The translations under genes and the position numbers were made by a program. This document shows, piece by piece, positions 9,031 to 20,694 of a DNA stretch of 64,000 nucleotides. Under the pieces are notes generated by a model. That model saw only the letters and a program-made list of their open reading frames with translations. It made no database searches and had not been told where the DNA came from. Position 1 is the stretch's first letter. Every line of letters begins with the position of its first letter. The stretch comes from Atriophallophorus winterbourni (Eukaryota; Platyhelminthes; Trematoda; Plagiorchiida; Microphallidae): contig JACCGJ010023907.1 in NCBI GenBank assembly GCA_013407085.1, positions 110,010 through 174,009 of the forward strand, written 5' to 3'.

Positions 9031-11334
9031 TTAGGGGGAGAATTCAGGAAAAAGCTTACCCCAGATGCGGTCCAAACCCTGCTTAAAACTTGCGACAGAA
9101 CTGCAGGATATAAGTTCTTCTGGAAGCCGGTTCCAGAAATTTACCACCCTGAGGCTGAAAAAGTTTTTCCTGGAGTCTAGTCTACATCGCTCCTTAGCAA
9201 GTTTGAGTGAATGGCCCCGGGTGCCCAGCTCAGGACTTGAGGCAAAGAAGTCGGTCATGCTAACGCCACTTAACCCCTTCAAGATCTTAAAGGTTTCAAT
9301 TAAGTCACCTCTCAAACGACGGCGCGTAAGTGAAAAAAGATCTAGGGACTTTAGGCGTGCAGCGTAAGGTTTCCCTCGCTGACCCTCAATCATGCGAGTT
9401 GCGAGACGCTGTACGCTTTCGAGTTGAACGATATCCTTCTTGTAGTAAGGGCACCACGCCTCGACACAATATTCTAAATGCGGCCTAACAAATGCCTTGT
9501 AAAGGGGCAGGAATACCTCGGGTCTTCTGCTGGATAACATGGATCTCAGCCGAAAGAGAACTTTGCGAGCACGTTGAGCTGCAGCGGCGCATTGGTCCTC
9601 CCATTTGAAGTCCGTCCTAACTAGTACTCCTAAATCCTTAACACGCTGTGTGGCGCTTACAGTGAGAGAATTGCCCGACACCTGAACTGAAATCTTATCA
9701 ACCAGTGCTGACAAGAGTTGGCTCTTATTAAGGTTAAGTGGGAGGTCCCACTGGTGTGACCAGTTTATGACCCGTTCAAGGTCGTGCATCAAGGTATCTT
9801 CGTCCGTTGATCCGATGAATTTCACATCATCCGCAAAAATGAAGCATGGGCACTTCAATGCAGAGGACAAGTCATCGATGAAAATCAGGAATAGAAGAGG
9901 ACCAAGTACCGAACCTTGGGGTACACCACTGATCACGTCGGTTTCATTCGACAGCGTAGATCCTACCCTAACTCGGAATGTCCTACCTGTTAGGAAGGCC
10001 TTTATCCAAGCAAGTAGACTACCCCGAATGCCTTTTGCTGCTAGCTTAATCTCTAGAAGGCGGTGGTTTACGGAATCAAAAGCCTTGCTGAAGTCTAGGT
10101 AGAGGGCTTCGACAGGCTTCACTTCATCCATCCTTTTAGTGGCAGTATTGAGAAAACTTAGAAGGTTTGTCAGGCAGGATCTACCCTTAAGAAATCCATG
10201 CTGAGTTACACTCAGTAGAGAATGTCGACAAAGATGCTGACAGATTTTGTCACGCAGCAGTTTTTCCATTACTTTCGAGACGATGCTAGTCAGGCTGACA
10301 GGTCTATAGTTACCAACAGTTGAGCTGCAACCACCCTTGTGTATTGGCACGATTATAGCTTCTTTCCACTCACTAGGAACCACTCCCATGTTCAAGCATG
10401 AATTGAAGAGCTTGCATAAGGGTTCTGTAAGCACTGGGGCAATATTCTTTATCATAATCGAGTGGATACCGTCTGGTCCCTCAGCTTTGTTGACGCGAAC
10501 ATGGATAAGTGCTTCATTCTCCTCGGATTCCATGAAGGACAACTCATCTAGTGCAGGAGCGCCAGGTAGTAGATTAAACGAGCTAGACGGAGCAATTAAA
10601 GAATTATCACGTCTCTGAACGCCACTGAAGAACCTAGAAAAAGCACTCGCCTTAGACAGGTCGGTATCGGCTAATTTTCCGTCCTCCAGATTTAAATCTC
10701 CAATGTTTTCCCTGGTTTTTCCTTTCGATTGAGCGTAGCTATAAAATTTTCTGGGATTGGATTTAGCATCCCTAGCTGAGGATAACTCAAACTCCTGTTT
10801 GAGCATACGCTGTATTTTAACACAAGAGTTCCGAGCGGTTTTGTATCGGACCCAAGAACCAGAAGTAAGAGATAGCTTATATTGCTGCCATAAACGATCT
10901 CGTTTACGGGTAGACCGACGAACTCGAGGAGTCCACCAGGGCGGCCTATGATGCTTTTTCACGACTTGCAGCGGAGCGTGCTTGTCTTGTAACTCCTCAA
11001 GATACTTACAAATTCTATCCCAGTTTTCCCTTACATTAAAATCGTTAGAGAACTGAAAGAAAGATTTTAAAGTCTGTAGAAGAAAATCCCAGTCTAGAAG
11101 CCTAAAATTTCGTCTAGGGCGAGCAGTAGGTTTGTGAAACCGCAGTACCGCTTCGAAGCTTATCATTACGTGATCGCTTTTGCCGAGCGGTGGTAGGTAC
11201 TTTAAGAATCTAACGGCTTCGGGCTGGGACGTTAATACTAGGTCGAGAGTGGATGGAGTACACCCATTACGAAACCTCGTAGGATCACTCACATGCTGAT
11301 GCAGCGCATGATCATGGAGCCATTCGAGAAACAT
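9031..11334 (-). CDS. LINE family A ORF2 (endonuclease C-terminus and reverse transcriptase), 767 codons
   Basis: This is the longest intact transposon frame in the window. The polyprotein copies element RNA into nicked genomic DNA. Residues 1-60 are the end of the endonuclease (CTPSTLDLVLT, then SDHVMI with the catalytic SDH at 53-55). A linker rich in basic residues follows. The reverse transcriptase spans about 285-560: NYRPVSLTS at 342-350, DFSKAFD at 414-420, GVPQGSVLGP at 470-479, and FADD at 500-503 with the catalytic aspartates. The C-terminal domain contains the WNRLPEELI-like end. The copy is 5'-truncated: the first half of the endonuclease and any ORF1 are absent, so the first methionine is internal. 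Clade CR1/Jockey is inferred from motif spacing. Confidence 0.85.
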   Translation of the reverse strand: MFLEWLHDHALHQHVSDPTRFRNGCTPSTLDLVLTSQPEAVRFLKYLPPLGKSDHVMISFEAVLRFHKPTARPRRNFRLLDWDFLLQTLKSFFQFSNDFNVRENWDRICKYLEELQDKHAPLQVVKKHHRPPWWTPRVRRSTRKRDRLWQQYKLSLTSGSWVRYKTARNSCVKIQRMLKQEFELSSARDAKSNPRKFYSYAQSKGKTRENIGDLNLEDGKLADTDLSKASAFSRFFSGVQRRDNSLIAPSSSFNLLPGAPALDELSFMESEENEALIHVRVNKAEGPDGIHSIMIKNIAPVLTEPLCKLFNSCLNMGVVPSEWKEAIIVPIHKGGCSSTVGNYRPVSLTSIVSKVMEKLLRDKICQHLCRHSLLSVTQHGFLKGRSCLTNLLSFLNTATKRMDEVKPVEALYLDFSKAFDSVNHRLLEIKLAAKGIRGSLLAWIKAFLTGRTFRVRVGSTLSNETDVISGVPQGSVLGPLLFLIFIDDLSSALKCPCFIFADDVKFIGSTDEDTLMHDLERVINWSHQWDLPLNLNKSQLLSALVDKISVQVSGNSLTVSATQRVKDLGVLVRTDFKWEDQCAAAAQRARKVLFRLRSMLSSRRPEVFLPLYKAFVRPHLEYCVEAWCPYYKKDIVQLESVQRLATRMIEGQRGKPYAARLKSLDLFSLTRRRLRGDLIETFKILKGLSGVSMTDFFASSPELGTRGHSLKLAKERCRLDSRKNFFSLRVVNFWNRLPEELISCSSVASFKQGLDRIWGKLFPEFSP

Positions 11335-11365
11335 TTCGGATTGCTTGTATCAGTATCAGTATCAC

Positions 11366-12968
11366 TTGTAGTTCAGTTCAGTTCATTTGCACAGGACAGT
11401 AAGTTGCTAACGAGTCAATCGAGCGTCCAGATTTCCTTTCGGTGAAAAGCTGCAGAGAAGCATCCACCACTGCCAAAGCGTTTTTTCCTATTGTGATTTG
11501 GATATCACGATCGCGACGCCAAGGGATCATCCGGGTTGTATTTAAGAAGCGTCTCGGTATTAATAATGCTGGAAAAATAAAAATGAATTTCTCTTCATCA
11601 GTACGGTGAGAGGTCAGCTAAAGAAGAGTTGTATATTACAAAACAGACAGAACTCTAGCATTTACTTACATACAAGACAACGCTGAAAATGATGAACTAC
11701 CTAATCTTGCATTGAAATTAGGGGGAGAATTCAGAAAAAAGCTTACACCAGATGCGGTTCAAACCGTTCTTGAATCTCGCGACAGAACTGCAGGATATCA
11801 GTTCTTTTGGAAGCCGGTTTCAGAAATTTACCACCCTGAGGCAGAAAATGTTTTTCCGGGAGACTAGTCTACATCGCTCCTTAGCAAGTTTGAGTGAATG
11901 TTCGTGGGTGCCCGCCTCAAGTCTTAAGTGAAAGAAATCGTTCACGTAAACGCCACTTAACCCCTTCAAGATCTTGAAGGTTTCAATTTAGTCACCTCTC
12001 AAACGATGGCGCGTAAGTGAAAAAAGATCTATGGACTTCAGGCGTGCAGCGTAAGGTTTCCCTCGCTGACCCTCAATCATGCGAGTTGCGAGACGCTGTA
12101 CGCTTTCCAGTCGAAGGGAACTACGCCCGGACAAAATATTCTAAATTCAGACGAACTAATGCCTTGTAAAGGCTCAGGAATACCTCGGGTCTTCTGCTGG
12201 ATAACACGGATCTCAGCCGAAGAAGCACTTTGCGAGCACGTTGAGCTGCAGCGACGCATTGGTCCTCCCATTTGAAGTCAGTCCCAACTAGAACTCCCAA
12301 ATCTTTAACACGCTGTGTGGCGTTAACAGTCAGAGAATTGCCCGACACCGGAATTGAAATCTTATCAACCAGTGCTGACAAGAGTTGGCTTTTATTATGG
12401 TTCAGTGGGAGGTACCACTAGTATGACCAGTTTATGACCCATTGAAGGTCGTGCAACAAGGTATCATCATCCGTTGATCCGATGAATTTCACATCATCCG
12501 CGAAAATGAAGCATGGGCACTTTAATGCAGAGGACAAGTCATCAATGAAAATCACGAATAGAAGAGGACCGAGTACCGAGCCTTGGGGTACACCACTGAT
12601 CACGTCGGTTTCATTCGACAGCGTAGATCCTACCCGAACTCAAAATATCCTGCCTGTAAGGAAGGCCTTTATCCAAACAAGTAGACTACCCCGTATGCCT
12701 TTTGCTGCTAGCTTAATATTTTGAAGGCGGTGAATTACGGAATCGAAAGCCTTGCTGAAGCCTAGGTAGAGGGCTTCGACAGGCTTCACTTCAACCATCC
12801 TTTTAGTGGCAGTATTGAGAAAACTATGAAGGTTAGTCAGGCATGATCTACACTTGAGAAATCCATGCTGAATAACACTCAGTAGAGAGTGACGACAAAG
12901 ATGCTGACAGATTTTGTCACGCAGCAGTTTTTCAAATACAATGCTAATCAGGCTTTTCAATTGTATTT
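11366..12968 (-). pseudogene. LINE family A, copy 2, decayed and 5'-truncated
   Basis: It lies directly behind copy 1 in the same orientation. Its (TGAAC)n tail at 11366-11390 is followed by the same 3' UTR and C-terminal coding sequence, interrupted by stops and frameshifts. Intact pieces include GVPQGSVLGPLLF and FADDVKFIG in the frame 12603-12418 and FLKCRSCLTN-like sequence near 12860. Similarity ends at about 12968, corresponding to about 10290 of copy 1. A short (TGATAC)n run at 11348-11366 separates the two copies. Confidence 0.8.
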
Positions 12969-12969
12969 T

Positions 12970-13311
12970 CATTTCCGTCGATGCTTGTTTTATTCAACCA
13001 TTATTACTCAATATACTTTTTCCGTGCGCGTTATTCTTCTGCTTTGTTCGCTGCTGCTGTATTATTGCGTGTTTGCGAATCACGACAGTTAACGGCAAAA
13101 TTGACTTGTCGCCACATTTTTCAGCTTCGCCAATTACTATTGCCGAACTACGCGACGCGCCGGAGTTCGGAGTTAAAATAATTTTGTGTGTGGATATTTG
13201 CATTGACATTGAATTTCCACTCAGCGCGAGTTTGTTTCTTTGTCTGCTTTTAATGTAACATTTTCCTGTTATATTTTTGCATATATCCACTACAACCTCA
13301 ACAGCCATCTG
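12970..13311 (+). other. Probable 5' leader of LINE family C
   Basis: About 340 bp with no convincing protein on either strand, directly before a decayed ORF1 in the plus strand. The overlapping short frames here show no family motif. The leader assignment rests on position only. Confidence 0.35.
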
Positions 13312-16190
13312 ATGTCAGGACCCAAGAAAACTACGCGTGATTTGTGTTAAATTTGCAAAAAGGGGGTACGTGCTAAATCGAAAGTAGACATGTGTTATAA
13401 GTGCTCTACTATGATATACACTAATGTCGATAATGTTTTGACTAAAGAGGCAGTTGTCTTTATTGATAATGCTGAAGTTCCAGGTGTCTGTTATGTGCTC
13501 ATCGTGTGTAGCACAAAGCCATTAAAACGGCGCCGATATCAATGTATCACAATCAGGAAACCTAGAAGATCGAATCAAATATTAAGAGAACTGTTTTAAA
13601 ACATTCGAGGACACATTGAAGTCTACCGTAAATGCCCACAAATACTCACTGAACCGTGAAACCAACTTAAACCCATCGCTACATCCTGTACCTCTACAAG
13701 ATGCTCCGCTACGTAAAGCGAATTTGCTGGATGCTGAACAGCAGAGTAATGCAAACGCTGGCTGTGACTCAGATTTGAGTCAGATTAAAAGTCGAAAGAG
13801 CGTCTACTGACTGTCTATCAAACCAATTTCAGGAATTTCAGTGTAATCTGCACCAACGTGTTGGAAACATCTGGGAACCGTATCTCAAGTAGAAGAACTC
13901 ACGATATTGAACAATGGTACCAGCTGCGTTCAATGATGGATATAAGCTGAATACTGCCTTATGCAAAACCCGCCTAAGTCGGCACCCCAATTCTCCATAT
14001 CTTGACGAACCGCTTTTATGAGAATAACTATCAAAAGCCAAAAAGAGATGGAAGACGTTATTCTAAACTCTTACTTGCTCCGTACATGTCACAGACTTAA
14101 AGTCGCATATCTGCTGATATTCCGTGGCGGTAGTACTAGGAAAGCTGAAAATGGGGATAAACCTGACCCACGCAGTTTGGATTTTCTTGGTGTTCACAAA
14201 CACACTAACACTGCTATGGGTAGTGAAATGCTGCACAACGATTACAAACACCGACTTTACGTTGCTAATAGCAACTTGGATTAATTTTGACCTCCGATAT
14301 TATTGGATATATCTATCATAGTTTTCATCAAATAGGTTTGATTTTTGATATATATCTGAAAGTTTACATATTGGATTTATGCATACGTAGACGACGTTTC
14401 GTTCTTTGTCTGCGTCACCCGTCAATTTTCCACACTTCGTTAGTTCATTTGAATTACTTTTGTCATTCAGTAGTTAGATTAACCCATCGATTTTTATCAC
14501 TGTCGGAAATTACTCGGACAAATACTCAACGTGTTTCAATTTCACGCCAACCTTCTCAACGTGATGCTGTAAAATTCGTGGATAAATCGGGTGAAGAAAT
14601 ATCCCTTCAACTCGTCATTTTCCATCAACTCCACATAATACCACACGAACAAACCGCAGCCGTATCGATTTTTGTGCTCTTATTTGTACTTTTGGTTGGC
14701 CCAGATAACATGAAACAATCTGTTGTTCGCGAAATGTCCGTCGTCTGCATAAAAGTCGTCAAGGGTAATGTCAAATATGTCACGTATCGCAACTGTTTCC
14801 ACACATATCACGCAAAAGTGACAAATCATTGACCCCGGAGGCGTTATGGATCATGAATAATGAATATATTCCTGGCCTATGATACGTGTTCATGTGTCGA
14901 GCTGAGACAAACGCAGATTCAGCTGCTCGAACAAGTGGTAAGCAAAGCAACCTGGATGATCAGATGCTAAGCTTAGAGCTCCTCATACAATCGTGGAAAG
15001 CATCGGTAGAGACTCTGGTCACAGCTCAGAATTCTCTGTTTGCCCGTATCGGAAACCACTGACTGTAATACCAGTAAGATAAATTTTGATTCTTTGCAGA
15101 TCATAAAACAGGAAGTTTCAACTGTTGCAAATGTGCCGGGAAGTCATAAAAAGCGTTTTTTTAAAAAGCCACCTTTACAAATGCGAATGTTAAAGGCCTG
15201 TCCTGGTCAGTAGAAATTTACGGAGCCAAAGCCACCTGCTCATTTGAAGGTTCAGCATAAACCCTTAGGTTCAAAACCAAAAGTCACGTTGCAAAATACG
15301 CCCAAAGTGGACATGATAGGTATTCGATCTAAGGAAGTTGAAACGTCCAGATACCAGCGAAAGCGACAGACACACTGTTTGCATGCGCTCCGTGGACTAA
15401 GCATGATCTGCACCAACGTAAAGGAAACGAGTACCACCTTACTAGGGGGCACGATAAAGAAGAATGGAAAAGGTTGTGTAGCAACAGGGACTTGAAGCCA
15501 GTTGAACCTCAAATCTGGATGAGACAAGATTGCTTAAAATCACGGTAAACTCTGGACGGAATCTAGAAAACATCTTACTATCCGCTTTTCTCTTGCGTGA
15601 GGAGCGTTCAGAGACCACTGCAATGATCATCGCTCATGTGCCCTCGTGGTAAAGAGCTTGGAAATCCCAGAAACGAGACTAAACGAAACAGTAGGATGAT
15701 CGAAGATTAATCCTTTTGGGAGTCACAGAAGCTCATGAACCAACTGATTAAGTAGTGCAGCGCCAACACGATAAGCTACAATAAACATTCCTCAGTGATA
15801 TACTTGGCTTGCATGATCTAGCTCTGTCGGACACGTTCCGAATCTCAAAATCTACGTATTATAAGAGCATCGGTCATAAGCCCCTTATAATAACGTTTTT
15901 ACGTAAAGATCTTTTGAACACGGTCAAAACTCATTGTGAAAACGGCCGAAGAATAATGCCACGAGAAATTTGACTAAGCGCATTGAAACATCATATTGTA
16001 CAAATAGTTGCACTGCAAAATCCAAAAGAAACACTACCGAGTCAATCAGTAGTTGATGTGTCAGAAACAAATTCAGTCCATACTATCGATCACTGTATTT
16101 CAACAGCACAACTTCAAAACGATCAGGCATTATTGCAAGCAAAATACCTTCAGATGCCGACTCTGGAGGAGTCGGTCTAACAAATATTCT
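13312..16190 (+). pseudogene. LINE family C ORF1 relic with PHD-like zinc finger
   Basis: An ATG near 13312 opens a frame whose early part has cysteine pairs in PHD-finger style: C-x2-C with a stop inside, then MCYKCSTMIYTN near 13390. PHD-type fingers are known in ORF1 proteins of CR1-group LINEs, where ORF1 binds the RNA. Further pieces follow: a basic stretch at 13560-13600, the frame 13616-13810, and near 15840 a LSDTFRISKST-like segment that resembles the RNA-binding part of ORF1 proteins. Many stops and frameshifts occur. The region 13830-15200 is coding only in patches. Confidence 0.5.
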
Positions 16191-16242
16191 GCACTCCGCT
16201 AGCCTAATTCCCCACAACCGATCCTAGTTGAGAAAAATAACT

Positions 16243-18000
16243 ATGAAATGCATGTACACCAACGCACAATGTTTCGAAAACAAAATTGGTGAACTGCATG
16301 CAGTTTTTCTGAAATGATCACCAGACATCATCGCCCTGACGGAAACGTGGCTATGAAACTAATATTGAACTAGAATTACCCGCAATGTCACTTATACGTC
16401 ATGATCGTGAAACCAGAGAAGTTGATTTAGCTTTGTATTATATACAAAACCTTCTGTGCCGCGAGATTACGGATCCAGACATCATGTTACGGAATACACT
16501 CTGGCGCTCAGTTCAATTAGCAAATGGCAAAGACTGTGTTTTGAGAGTAGTATAACGCCAACAGTCTACACAGGAAACTTACAATCTGGCCCAACTCAAC
16601 AGAAGTCACATGGTTATTTTCATATTCAGTTGCGGATTTTTAATTATGGGTGACTTCAATTTACCGAATCTGCAGAGCAGTACCGTTTACCCTGAACACT
16701 CCTTTGAACGTGAATTCAGTGAGTTTTTAGAAGATATTCCTCTTTATAACCACATTTTAATCAATAACTGATACCGCGGAACCAACGTAACTTCACTTAT
16801 GGATATCTTTCTGACAAGCAATGAACACTACATTGATAACGTTGCTTACGAAAGTCCACTTGGACTAAGTGATCACGTCGTCATCAAGTTTGACTATCTG
16901 TTTGAAGCTGTAAGAAAAATCATGCCCGTATAACAGTTAGCCGGATCAACACTATGACGTTAAGTAATGCTTTTAAAAACACGATTAACTGTCAACCGGA
17001 AACCAGCAATGTACATGAGTTTTCGCTATGGCTAATATCTAATCTCGGAAATTCAATCGAAGTGAGCTCCGCTTTTGCCCTCAGGAACTCAATATCAAAA
17101 CATCAAATTTAAACTAAGAAGCAAAACTCGTAATTGGTTAATGGCAGGAAACATTGCTTGTAGACACCATCGGCAAAACCCATCATCGGAGACCTGGTAA
17201 ACATTGCGTTTACTGCGAAACAAAGTAAAGAAATGTTCCATCAAAGAAAAAGTGTACTTCCAAGAAGTGATATCACGCATGATGGAGCTAAAACACAAAA
17301 TACCTCATCGTATGGTTAACAAAGAAGCTAAGGTAGAACGTGGAGTTGCGTCCGTGAACACATCAACTGGACCAACAACAACTGCAGCAGAAACTTCTGA
17401 AGCTTCAGTCACGTTTTATTCATGTGTTTTCAACCCGAGAGAACATGCAATAAACATCCGAAATTAATCTCAATAATCAAAGCTGATTTGACAAAATCGG
17501 TATATAAAGGCCAAGCAATACACAACTGCAACTTAAATATCTCAAAAGCATTTGATTGTGTTGACCATACCCCACTACTGCAGCAGCTTCAGTGGCTTGG
17601 TATCACTGAAATGTTGTTGAATTGGCTAAATGACTACATAACAGAACGCATTTCCCAGGTACGTGTTGATGGAGTATCATCAAAATGAATCTCAAGAAAT
17701 AACGGATTTCCCCAAGCTTCAGTCCTTGGTCCGATCCTCTTTATAGTTCATGTCAATCAAGTACCGGAAATTGTTCTATGTAAAGTTTCGTTATTTGCAG
17801 ACGATATAAAGATATGGAGTTGCATCTGTAACCCAGAATACTGTCCCCTATAACAAATTAATCTTGATTTGCTTCACAGCTCGTCGCTAAAGAACAAACT
17901 GCCGTTTATCATCAACAAATACAGGATCATGAATGTGGGGAATCAAGTAGAGTTCACATACCATATAGGTTCACATGTCCTTGAAAATTGGACTGGTAAT
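16243..18000 (+). pseudogene. LINE family C ORF2 relic (endonuclease and partial reverse transcriptase)
   Basis: The likely start is the ATG at 16243. The endonuclease is recognisable from NKIGELHAVFLK and PDIIALTETW near 16285-16350, MGDFNLPN near 16646 and GLSDHVVIKF near 16862. The middle of the protein, including the first reverse-transcriptase blocks, is missing or scrambled. From 17530 the palm resumes with ISKAFDCVDHTPLL, an altered FPQASVLGP and FADDIKIWS near 17795. Stops and frameshifts throughout make it inactive. Plus orientation and order match the ORF1 relic just upstream. Confidence 0.7.
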
Positions 18001-18019
18001 TCGGAGGTAGATTTCAGTC

Positions 18020-18250
18020 TTACTTGCTGTCCGAACATTACTGTGTAATTTTTGAAAAAGCTTCCAAATCAGAGCTAGAAAAATCAAGTAAAACAGATTC
18101 AGCCTCTGAGTACTGGGATACTCAAAAACTCAAAAACTGCTAAAGTTGAGTCGCTGATTTCACATATGATCCGAATGAAGCTCAAACGAGCAAGCGGCAT
18201 GAAGCAAAAGATTCTGAGCATCAGCATGCTTGAAGTTCGAAAGTATGTCA
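18020..18250 (+). repeat. Repeat block, inverted partner at 24785-25012
   Basis: The block runs from TTGCTGTCCGAACATT to CTTGAAGTTCGAAAGTATGTC and appears reverse-complemented at 24785-25012, 6.5 kb away. It follows the family C relic and may be that element's C-terminus or 3' UTR. Short frames inside have no known motif. Confidence 0.6.
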
Positions 18251-18380
18251 GTATCAGTATCAGTATCACAGGGCGATAGTCGACCAAGTCGAATCGACTG
18301 CTCAGATTCTTTCGGAGGTGTGCTTCAAAACACCCAACACTACCAGGATTGATTCTTAAGTAACACTGGCGTGTGTGCAT
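18249..18380 (-). mobile_element. 3' end fragment of a (TGATAC)n-tailed LINE (family D type)
   Basis: On the minus strand the segment reads TCCGAAAGAATC, then CTATCGCCCTGTGATAC and ends in three TGATAC units. The same 3' end lies at 30303-30378 in plus orientation behind a family D relic. It interrupts the end of the family B LINE 3' UTR. Confidence 0.55.
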
Positions 18381-18858
18381 GCTAAGCATGATCGATAATT
18401 ATCAAAGATCTTTGTATACATGAAGCATAAAAATGGACAATAATCATTGACATTTTCAAGGTCATACGTGCTGGTAATTTTTCGTTCGTTAAAATGGTCA
18501 AGGTAAATGATATTCAATCAGTTTTACAGAAATTTAATGTATGAGCAGTTATTGTATGAGAAGAAAATCGGGTGAAGGGAAAAATGACACGAAAAATATT
18601 AAAGAACGATGGACCGGAACATCGAAGATGTGAGGAATCTCGAGGAGTCAGAATCTTCGAAAATGTTCAGTTGGAACACATTATTATCGTCGAATATATG
18701 TTCTGAATGGAGAGTGTCTTTTTGTGGGTATTCGTAGAAGATTCATCGTCGCAGTGTTGACTCGTTTGTGAACCGAAATTTTTCATATGGATGTGAAGAG
18801 GTAATCTGGAAAATAAATACTAAGGGACAGAGTGAAAGTTGAAAAACTGATATCACTG
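18381..18858 (-). mobile_element. 3' UTR of LINE family B
   Basis: It follows the stop of ORF2 (18859) on the minus strand and ends with ATCGATCATGCTTAGCATGC at 18402-18381. The same 20 bases start the LINE part of the U6 chimera at 20588, which goes on to AATAAAATA and a (TTTA)n tail. The genuine tail is therefore missing here. Confidence 0.65.
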
Positions 18859-20487
18859 TTAATATCCAGCAATGTCATGATTGTATAGTTCATCTAATGA
18901 GACATCTAGGTTGAGGAGTTTCATTAATTTTTCAACTGTGAGAAATGAATTCAGATGTGATTCAAAATCACATAGTGAGGTACAAAGTCTTATGTTTTTC
19001 GGAAGAATATTCCAGAGTTTAGCGTATTTATTTAGGTAGAAGTTAATTCTTACTTTCGTACAGGATCTAGGTAATTCCACTAGGTTATCTTGATTTCTTA
19101 AATTATATCTAGAACCTTGTCGGAAGCGAATAGACGGATTTATATCTATATTATCAGAAGATATTATTCTAAAGAACAGTATTAGGTTGTGTCTAATTCT
19201 ACGGAACCATAGTGGTTCTAGCTTGAGCTGCTTACATCTTTCTCTATATGATTGATTCAAGCTATATCCGGTGATTGATTTGGTAAAAGTACGTTGTACT
19301 TTTTCCAAAACGATGGTATCGGTTTTATTTATACTGCTATATATTATATTACAGTAATCAAAGAGGGGTATGGGGAAAAGTTTATAAAGTTCTAACTTAC
19401 AGTGTGGGAGAGTGAAGAACTTATGAATCATATTAACGCTCTGCTTTGTCTTTGAGATCACGTGACGTATATGCTCGTTGAATGTGAGCGATGCTGAATA
19501 TTTGAACCCAAGATCACGTGTGCAATCGATAATTTGAATAGGATTACCATTAAGAAGAATTTAGTTATCAGGAATTGTACATCTTAAAGGCATGAACTTA
19601 GATTTTTCAACAGAAAAATGAGAGACCATTGATTTCACCCCATTTGGATAATGCATCCAAATCTTTGTTTAGTCTGGCAATGTAAGTTTGAGTTTTAGAA
19701 GATAGGAAGGAAATTACTCCTTTCATGTCATCTGCGAACAAGAATAGTTTATTATGAGAGACGACTGTATGTACATCATTTATGTATAGGAGGAAAAGTA
19801 ATTGACCCAAAACACTGCATTGTATCACGCCACTTGGAATCGGCAAGGTGCGCGATCTGTGACCATTAACCTCAACACAGTATGTGCGATCTCTAAGAAA
19901 AAAATTGAGCCAAGAATGAAGATTACCACCTATACGATATGAACTTAGCTTAGATAGTAATAGGTTATGCGGTACTGTGTCGAAAGCTTTGGTTATATCA
20001 AGGAATACAACTATAACTGAAAAGCCAATTTCAATTGAACTTGTGATGCAGTCTAAGTATTCTAGCTGGCAAGTAATGCAGGATCTTTTGTTAAGGAATC
20101 CGTGCTGTGCCTTAGAAAAGAAACTAGGTGTCAGGTATTCAAGCATAGCTTTCTTTACAATTTTTTCAAATAATCTTGATAAGAAGGCTGTATGATTTAT
20201 TGGTCGGTAGTAAGTAACTAAGTGTTTCGAGCCAGATTTGTATCTAGGTATAATAATTGAGTGTTTCCATTCTGCCGGAAAGGTACCAGATTCAATAGAT
20301 GCGTTAAGCAGGAGAAGTTGAAAGTCTTTACCACCCATTTTGCATATGGCTCGAGGTATGCATGCTGTGTCAGGTTTAAGACTGACAGTTGATTGCTGAC
20401 ATAATTTAATTATGTCACTCAGGTTTATACCCAAAGTATTTAGTGTAATCGGCGAAGGAAGATGACTGGTTGTGTAAACGTAGTTTA

Positions 20488-20588
20488 AATTATTAAATAA
20501 ATAAATAAATGATTAAATAAATAGATAAATAAATAAATAAATAAATATTTTATTCTTGAAATTCCAAGGCATGCTAAGCATGATCGAT
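20488..20588 (-). mobile_element. LINE B 3' end fused to U6 snRNA
   Basis: Directly after the U6 3' end the minus strand continues with ATCGATCATGCTTAGCATGC, then CTTGGAATTTCAAG, AATAAAATA and about 70 bases of (TTTA)n. The first 20 bases equal the end of the family B 3' UTR at 18402-18381, so this is the LINE 3' terminus with a polyadenylation-like signal and repeat tail. Confidence 0.75.
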
Positions 20589-20694
20589 AAAATATGGAAC
20601 GCTTCAGGATTTTGCGTGTCATCCTTGCGCAGGGGCCATGCTCATCTTCTCTGCATCGTTCCAATTTTAGTATATGTACCGCCGAAGCGAGTAC
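20589..20694 (-). ncRNA. U6: U6 spliceosomal snRNA, full-length retrocopy (probable pseudogene)
   Basis: On the minus strand, 106 bases follow U6 snRNA from the 5' stem-loop (GTACTCGCTTCGG) through ATATACTAAAATTGGAACG, GAAGATGAGCATGG and CCCTGCGCAAGGATGAC to GAAGCGTTCCATATTTT. U6 pairs with U4 and then U2 in the spliceosome core. Two signs speak against a working gene: the ACAGAGA box that binds the 5' splice site reads GCAGAGA, and the copy is fused to a LINE 3' end within a LINE coding region. No upstream TATA or proximal element is seen. It is a reverse-transcribed copy. Confidence 0.93.

Noticed and set aside
12994..13308. 104-codon minus-strand frame and overlapping plus-strand frames
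   Set aside because: No motif, low-complexity hydrophobic translations, and the position fits a LINE leader.
18099..18389. 96-codon minus-strand frame
   Set aside because: It spans the junction of two repeats (18020-18250 and a LINE tail), so it cannot be one gene.
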